Assembly (NCBI GenBank): GCA_051453625.1 | Contig: JBOZIK010000001.1 | Location: forward strand, 153,769,472 to 153,806,256 | Reading direction: 5' to 3' | DNA: 36,785 bases | Origin: Welwitschia mirabilis | Lineage: Eukaryota > Gnetophyta > Gnetopsida > Welwitschiales | Shown here: in pieces, positions 31,398 to 36,785 of the stretch | How positions within the stretch are numbered: the stretch's first letter is position 1 | Layout: every line of letters starts with the position of its first letter | Translations under genes and position numbers: made by a program | Notes under the pieces: generated by a model | The model's database searches: none | Seen by the model: the letters and a program-made list of their open reading frames with translations, nothing else | Told to the model about the DNA's origin: nothing

Positions 31398-31475
31398 ATC
31401 CTCTTCTTCTTCCTCCTCCTCTACTAATGTTCTCTTCTACTATTCTTCTTAATCTTATTCTTCTTATTGAAATGG
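31398..31475. repeat. CTT/TCC-rich low-complexity tract
   Basis: The run is pyrimidine-rich, with repeated CTT, TCC and TTCT words, followed by a second TTCTTCTTA-type stretch to about 31475. It is a decayed microsatellite; no coding reading is convincing. Confidence 0.75.
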
Positions 31476-31782
31476 GTAGTTTATTCTTCTTATGTGTTCT
31501 GATGAAATGCCCTATCATGCTAATAGTCTTCCATCCAACTATTTTTTTCTTTCAACAAATTCACTATACTAAATCCTAATGATGGAAATTATAAATTTGA
31601 AGGGCATGAAGAAGTGAATTAGTGAGAAATGAAGAGAGATTAATGAAAAAGTATCCCATCCTTTTGACTAAGAAATAAAAATAAATCTCATTAATCCAAT
31701 AAAAATGGCATTATAGAGTGTAATACTTTATTATCACACTAAGCTAATTATTAAATGGTTTTGAAAGGTCATTTTATAGTTG

Positions 31783-31877
31783 CTTTTACATCTCTTTTAA
31801 GTTCATTTGTTAATTATTTATTCAAAATCAAGTATAACAAAGGTCTTTTTACATATCTTTTAAAATTCATTTGTTTT
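31783..31877. repeat. Imperfect direct repeat, ~63-bp spacing
   Basis: CTTTTACATCTCTTTTAAG then TTCATTTGTTAA (31783-31813) recurs as CTTTTTACATATCTTTTAAA then ATTCATTTGTTTT (31845-31877). It lies within a plus-strand open stretch of 80 codons (31755-31997) that has no recognisable family. Confidence 0.6.
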
Positions 31878-31997
31878 GAATTTATTGTAATGGCATCACT
31901 AAATAATATAAGATTCGCAAAGATCATTATGTTACTAATGGTGGTTGATCTCCCATTTCATTTACAAAATAGCTTATTTAAAAGATTTAGTTTATAA

Positions 31998-33170
31998 TCG
32001 CTTAAGATAATAATATGAAAGTTTCATCTAAATAGTTAAAATGTGTCATATGTCTATTTATTATTAATTAATGCATAATGATAACATAGATTTATGTGCA
32101 ATACATTATTTATTTCATGTAGTATTCTTTTGATGCACTTTGTTGTCTTTGTAATGCACTCTACTCTAGATCTATGAGAACATGCTATGTTATGAATAAG
32201 ACTACAAGCCACATAATAAGGGTTTACTGAGAAGAGGGGTGTTCTCTCATATTTCAAATCCTTGAACTTCAATTATTTCTTTCATATGCTTATGAATTTG
32301 AGTTTTGAACTTTGTCCTTGAGATTTTTTAATTTTTAAAAATAATTTTACATCTATATTTTTGTAAGAGTGAATAGCCAATTATGATATGAAACTTCTTT
32401 TAGAAATGATGAAATAATGTCAAATCAAAGTAGTTAGATGCATTAATGTTTAAAAATATCCATAATTATTGCACACAGCTATACGTTTTGAAAAGATGAA
32501 ATTTCTTTTCATTATCTTAATGGTGTAGTATGTGATATAAATTAATATATAAATTCTTATGAATTAGATGTTCAATATCAAGAATCTATCCCTTTATCAT
32601 AGTTCACAAGAAGAATATAATATTTTATGACACTTACATTTTTTAGATATCTTTCTACTGAATTTCATGTTTAAACAAATCATAACGCCTTATTGAAATA
32701 ATAATTTTATCACTTTTGAGAGGGAGATTATTTTTAAAATATTTTATTATAAAACATTTAGCTAAATTAAAGCTGCTTTATTCTACATTCCTTTCTAAAT
32801 AGTAAATTCATGTTGTTAATTGATGTAAATTGAATTAATTAATATGTAATTACTCATATATTTAATACTTCTTTCCTGAAATTCTTGAGTTAATTTCAAC
32901 ATGATGATTTTATTAAGACTAAACTCAATTTAGATACTTTTGTAATTTATTGTCAAACCATATGAAGTTTTAAATAATACTAGTAATCATATTCTTAATT
33001 TTATTTAAGACTGAGAAATAACTTACTGCACATATGAACATGCTAGAAATAAAAAATTTGCCTGGGAGTGATTTTTCTACATGACTTAAAGTTTTTTTCC
33101 ATATATGGAGTTTTGCACTAATTTTATGAGAAAAAGGATTTAATGTATTAATCAAATTATTATGCAAATT
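31998..33170. other. AT-rich sequence upstream of the LINE, mostly unassigned
   Basis: No firm gene is present. The last 150 bp before the N gap could be the amino-terminal part of LINE ORF1, because LPGSDFST (33060-33083) loosely resembles the LPxxxW segment of the ORF1 domain, but this is weak. A minus-strand open stretch at 32054-32272 has only a faint copia RNase H flavour. Confidence 0.35.
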
Positions 33171-33354
33171 NNNNNNNNNNNNNNNNNNNNNNNNNNNNNN
33201 NNNNNNNNNNNNNNNNNNNNNNNNNNNNNNNNNNNNNNNNNNNNNNNNNNNNNNNNNNNNNNNNNNNNNNNNNNNNNNNNNNNNNNNNNNNNNNNNNNNN
33301 NNNNNNNNNNNNNNNNNNNNNNNNNNNNNNNNNNNNNNNNNNNNNNNNNNNNNN
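33171..33354. other. Assembly gap (184 N)
   Basis: The run of 184 Ns lies just before recognisable LINE ORF1, so the start of the LINE is hidden. Open readings through it are artefacts. Confidence 0.99.
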
Positions 33355-33945
33355 CTATAATTGCAATTGATTTTAAGTAAGATAGCAAGCATTGTAGGTA
33401 GACCCATCTGTACTGATGGTATTATGGCTTAACAAGGTAGACTAAACTATGTGCAGATTCATGTGGAGATTAAACCTCAAATAGATCTTCTAGAAAACTT
33501 TTATTTAAAAGGACCTAAAGGAATCATGATTAATAAAAAATTGGAGTATGAATGGACCCCTGCAAAATGCTCTTATTGTTCTTGCTTTGGCCATTCGACT
33601 GAATCATGAAAATCCAAATCAATACAAATCTAGGTTGTAAAGGCTAAGAATACTTCATATGTAATGTTTCAAATAGATACCATTGTTGTAAACCCCCTTC
33701 ACATCCAAAGCAAGAGGAAGTTCGTCCTCCTTCAGTTACTGGACCTAAATAGAATACTAATTTTCTTCCACCAACTAAATAAGAAAATGAGATTATCAAT
33801 GATGCGTCAACTATTAATCATATGGATTCAAACCCTTTTAGCCCTTTGTCTGGATACACAATGCAATCATAATAGACACAGGCTCAATCAAAGAAAAATA
33901 GCAAGTTTTTGAGGAGCTCTAAAGGAAGGGCAAGTAAATCATAAT
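33355..33945 (+). pseudogene. LINE ORF1, C-terminal part with zinc knuckle
   Basis: ORF1 proteins bind the LINE RNA. VGRPICTDGIMA (33396-33431, usual IGKPLYTDxxT), then GRLNYVQIHVEIKPQIDLL (33439-33495, usual RLSYARVLVEVD), GPKGIMINKKLEYEWTPAKC (33512-33571) and the knuckle CSYCSCFGHSTES (33569-33607) are readable in one frame. The last Cys of C-x2-C-x4-H-x4-C is a TGA stop. A Ser/Pro/Gln-rich linker with NPFSPLSGY (33832-33858) and a basic end near 33900-33935 follow. Confidence 0.85.
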
Positions 33946-33957
33946 TTGGTTAATATG

Positions 33958-34900
33958 ATTATTGCTTTCTAAAATATTAGAGGTCTTAATGACCTTTCTA
34001 AATAGTTTGAACTTGACCAGTTTACTTATTTTAATAAATTAGATGTTTTATCCTTGTTAGAAACTAAAGTCCATCTAAAAAACATTGATAGCATTTTCAA
34101 TAATTACTGTAGAAGACAACATTGCTTTTTTATTCATAATTTTGATGTCTCCACAATGGAAGGATTTTATTAATGTGGAATCACAATAGAAGGCAAATTA
34201 CTGTTTCCTTGAGAACTAGCCAACTCATCCATTGTATTATTAATATTTGTTTTACTTCTTTTTATTTTACCTTCATCTATGCTTCCAACTCTAGGAAGGA
34301 AAGATTACAGGAAAGATTAATATTATGGCAGGATCTGATAAATTTAAGGTCTTCTGTTTCTAGTAATTGGGCCCTTTTAGGTGATTTTAGTTGTATTGCT
34401 TATCATCATGAAAGGATTAATGGTAAAGTGGTTACCTCCATAGATTTAAATAAACTCTAAATATTTTTAATATCTTGAACTTGGATGATATTCCATATAA
34501 TGGCTGCTTATATACTTGGATGGATAGGCATGTGAGTGAACCTAGAATCTAATCTAAATTAGACAAAGCATTGCATAATAACTACTAGATATCTAATATT
34601 TTATTTTCTTGCCACTTTTTTCCTTCTGGTATTTCTGATCATTCACATTGTTTGCTTGAAATTTTCCCTACTCCTAGATTTCATTCACCTTTTAGCTTTT
34701 GTAACTTTTGGACTCTTGAAGATAATTTTCAGAATACTATTAAGCATGACTAGTTTTCCTTTAACTTATAATATTCATCACATACAAGCTAAACTTAAAT
34801 CTATTAAGTTGGCTTATAAGGAAAGCTTTAGTCACCTGACTAAAAGTCTTAGTTATAGAGTTACTAAGGCAAGAAAAAAAGTTCATGGTATTCATCTACC
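33958..34900 (+). pseudogene. LINE ORF2 endonuclease domain, degraded
   Basis: The endonuclease nicks target DNA to start reverse transcription. MIIAFXNIRGLNDLSK (33958-34005, W as a stop, usual WNVRGLNDPxK), SLLETKVHLKN (34053-34085, catalytic Glu kept), FTFIYASNSRKERL (34268-34310), NWALLGDFSCIAYHHERING (34366-34425, usual LGDFN with Asn now Ser), GCLYTWMDRHVSEPR (34503-34547), KLDKALHN (34556-34580) and GISDHSHCLLEI (34630-34665, SDH kept) follow in order, then FCNFWTLEDNF. At least two frames are needed. Confidence 0.93.
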
Positions 34901-34959
34901 CCTTTAAGATTCCAATCAAAATTAAGCTCTAATTAAATAGAAAAAAAATGCTACTCATC

Positions 34960-35440
34960 ATCTATAAACTCTTATTCATTAGAATATCTTATTCTTAAAA
35001 CAGAAAGCCAAAGTTAAATGGAAGGTTAAAGGAGATCATAACTCTAGTTATTTTCATGCATGTATAAAAAGTAAGAGATCTTCATCTTTTATTTCTACTC
35101 ATAGCATGTTGTGATGTCATATATAAGTGCATCATCAGCATTATAACTTTTAGACTAAAAGATATTATAAGTCACTTAGTTGAATAGGATCAAGGTGCTT
35201 GCATCCAAGAAAGGAGTATTATACATAATATTCTTCTTGCTTAAAAGCTTGTTTCTTTGTATGTTAGAAGTAGTGCTAGTCCAAGATGTGCCCTCAAAGT
35301 AGACTTAAGAAAGGCATATGACTCTTTAAAGGATTTGATTACTCAATTTGGCTTTTCACATTGATTTATTAAATGGGTTATGACTTGCATTACTACTACT
35401 CAATTTTCTTTGGTTATTAATGGGGAATTATTTGGCTATT
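34960..35440 (+). pseudogene. LINE ORF2 reverse transcriptase, N-terminal part with internal deletion
   Basis: KQKAKVKWKVKGDHNSSYFH (34998-35057, usual QKSRIQWLKLGDSNTKFFH) is followed by a basic IKSKRSSSFIS. After about 35115 the sequence jumps to RLKDIISHLV then DQGACIQERSIIHNIL (35150-35235, usual RLKxVLPxLISENQGAFVxGRSI). The intermediate RT segment (normally with SPGPDG and DFRPIS) is missing. CALKVDLRKAYDSLK (35290-35333) keeps the first catalytic Asp. FIKWVMTCITTTQFSLVING (35367-35425) runs into the gap. Confidence 0.9.
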
Positions 35441-36303
35441 NNNNNNNNNNNNNNNNNNNNNNNNNNNNNNNNNNNNNNNNNNNNNNNNNNNNNNNNNNNN
35501 NNNNNNNNNNNNNNNNNNNNNNNNNNNNNNNNNNNNNNNNNNNNNNNNNNNNNNNNNNNNNNNNNNNNNNNNNNNNNNNNNNNNNNNNNNNNNNNNNNNN
35601 NNNNNNNNNNNNNNNNNNNNNNNNNNNNNNNNNNNNNNNNNNNNNNNNNNNNNNNNNNNNNNNNNNNNNNNNNNNNNNNNNNNNNNNNNNNNNNNNNNNN
35701 NNNNNNNNNNNNNNNNNNNNNNNNNNNNNNNNNNNNNNNNNNNNNNNNNNNNNNNNNNNNNNNNNNNNNNNNNNNNNNNNNNNNNNNNNNNNNNNNNNNN
35801 NNNNNNNNNNNNNNNNNNNNNNNNNNNNNNNNNNNNNNNNNNNNNNNNNNNNNNNNNNNNNNNNNNNNNNNNNNNNNNNNNNNNNNNNNNNNNNNNNNNN
35901 NNNNNNNNNNNNNNNNNNNNNNNNNNNNNNNNNNNNNNNNNNNNNNNNNNNNNNNNNNNNNNNNNNNNNNNNNNNNNNNNNNNNNNNNNNNNNNNNNNNN
36001 NNNNNNNNNNNNNNNNNNNNNNNNNNNNNNNNNNNNNNNNNNNNNNNNNNNNNNNNNNNNNNNNNNNNNNNNNNNNNNNNNNNNNNNNNNNNNNNNNNNN
36101 NNNNNNNNNNNNNNNNNNNNNNNNNNNNNNNNNNNNNNNNNNNNNNNNNNNNNNNNNNNNNNNNNNNNNNNNNNNNNNNNNNNNNNNNNNNNNNNNNNNN
36201 NNNNNNNNNNNNNNNNNNNNNNNNNNNNNNNNNNNNNNNNNNNNNNNNNNNNNNNNNNNNNNNNNNNNNNNNNNNNNNNNNNNNNNNNNNNNNNNNNNNN
36301 NNN
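35441..36303. other. Assembly gap (863 N) inside the LINE RT
   Basis: The sequence before and after the gap belongs to the same RT domain. In related plant LINEs the two flanking motifs are roughly 110-120 residues apart, so about 350 bp would be expected rather than 863. Confidence 0.99.
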
Positions 36304-36785
36304 TTCATTTTGGTGGAACCTCTACTCCTCTTAGAAATGAAATTGTAGCAATATTGGATTTCTAAGAAGGCATATTTCCTGTGAAATATTTGGGTGTGCC
36401 TTTGTCTTCCAGGTCTCTATCCATTAATGAATACCAACCTTTCATTGATAAAATTATAAATACTATCAGATACTAGACATCAAGATATCTATCTTATGCA
36501 GGTAGATTAGTTCTTATTAATTCTATCTTGCAATCCTTGCATGGTTATTATTACAGGGTTTTTATTTTGCTAAAATAGATCTTAAAGAGAATAGACAACA
36601 TTTTTAGGAAGTTTCTATGATCTGATTTTGATTAAAATGCATGAAAGGCACCTATATCCTGGGCTGAAATATGCAAACATGTTCAATCAGGAGGAGTGGG
36701 ACTAAAAGATTCATAAGAAATGAACACTTCTATTCTTCTTAAATTGATTTGACACATTGCTTTGTAGGTTGATAGTACCTAAATA
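36304..36785 (+). pseudogene. LINE ORF2 reverse transcriptase, C-terminal part, runs off the window
   Basis: YFGGTSTPLRNEIVAIL-type sequence at the gap edge (36306-36356) is followed by EGIFPVKYLGVPLSSRSLS (36367-36423, usual EGSLPxRYLGVPL), YQPFIDKIINTI (36432-36467), SRYLSYAGRLVLINSILQSL (36480-36540, usual SKFLSYAGRLQLIxSVL), and SWAEICKHVQSGGVGLKDS (36659-36715, usual SWxxVCxPKxEGGLGLK). A few stops interrupt it. ORF2 is expected to continue past 36785. Confidence 0.92.

Larger units (their letters stand above)
33355..36785 (+). mobile_element. L1-type plant LINE, 5' hidden by a gap, 3' continues beyond the window
   Basis: ORF1 with a zinc knuckle is followed by ORF2 with an APE-type endonuclease and reverse transcriptase, the standard order of plant L1 elements, all on the plus strand. 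ORF2 has an internal deletion near 35.11-35.16 kb and an 863-N gap at 35441-36303. Stops and frameshifts occur throughout. No 3' end or poly(A) is reached. Confidence 0.93.

Noticed and set aside
32054-32272. Minus-strand open stretch with a faint copia RNase H look (VECITKTTKCIKRI against AEYIAATxACQGIW)
   Set aside because: Only a short segment resembles the family, neighbouring motifs (CDN, KHID, ADIFTK) are not found in order, and composition alone could produce it.
32970-33407. Open readings through the 184-N gap on both strands
   Set aside because: Artefacts of the Ns; the plus-strand LINE ORF1 explains the right flank.
35380-36348. Long open readings of about 290-320 codons spanning the 863-N gap
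   Set aside because: They are almost entirely unknown residues from Ns; only the short flanking LINE peptides are real.

Overview
This window is a plant-type intergenic repeat block. I find no host gene, no RNA gene and no bacterial-style features. Everything I can identify is a decayed retrotransposon: plant Ty3/gypsy elements, Sirevirus-like Ty1/copia elements with a gene after pol, and a plant L1-type LINE. The DNA is visibly very AT-rich, every recognisable protein is broken by stops and frameshifts, and four N runs (9064-9073, 12229-12238, 33171-33354, 35441-36303) suggest a draft scaffold. This fits a flowering plant with old, methylation-eroded repeats; the species cannot be named from this sequence.

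Layout. (1) A Ty3/gypsy element on the minus strand (gypsy-1, Athila/Tat-like) runs from about 16.3 kb (gag) down to about 1.3 kb (end of integrase). (2) A complete but dead Sirevirus-like copia element on the plus strand (copia-1, about 3509-12820) is inserted inside the reverse transcriptase of gypsy-1. It has LTRs of about 1.24 kb, a degenerate initiator-Met primer site, gag, protease, integrase, RT, RNase H, an envelope-like gene and polypurine tracts. (3) A second plus-strand copia remnant (copia-2) starts by about 18.87 kb with integrase, has lost RT and RNase H, and continues with a possible envelope-like stretch. It ends in a 3' LTR of about 1.5 kb that lies in two pieces, 22550-23162 and 28634-29560. 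(4) Those pieces are separated by a 5471-bp Ty3/gypsy chromovirus-like element (gypsy-2, 23163-28633) with 411/414-bp LTRs, an intact primer site and a perfect 5-bp target duplication. (5) From about 33.36 kb to the window end lies a LINE with an ORF1 fragment and an ORF2 endonuclease/RT fragment. The stretch 29.56-33.17 kb is unassigned AT-rich sequence.

The nesting gives an order of events: gypsy-1 before copia-1, and copia-2 before gypsy-2. By eye the LTR pairs of copia-1 and gypsy-2 each differ at roughly 15-25% of positions, so both insertions are old. The most interesting structure is shared by the two copia elements. Each carries its own family of short palindromic boxes centred on a former CpG (GGTCGACC-like in copia-1, AGACGTCT-like in copia-2), found both in the LTR and in the spacer after pol and now decayed to the TG and CA forms. 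I found no convincing new biological system.
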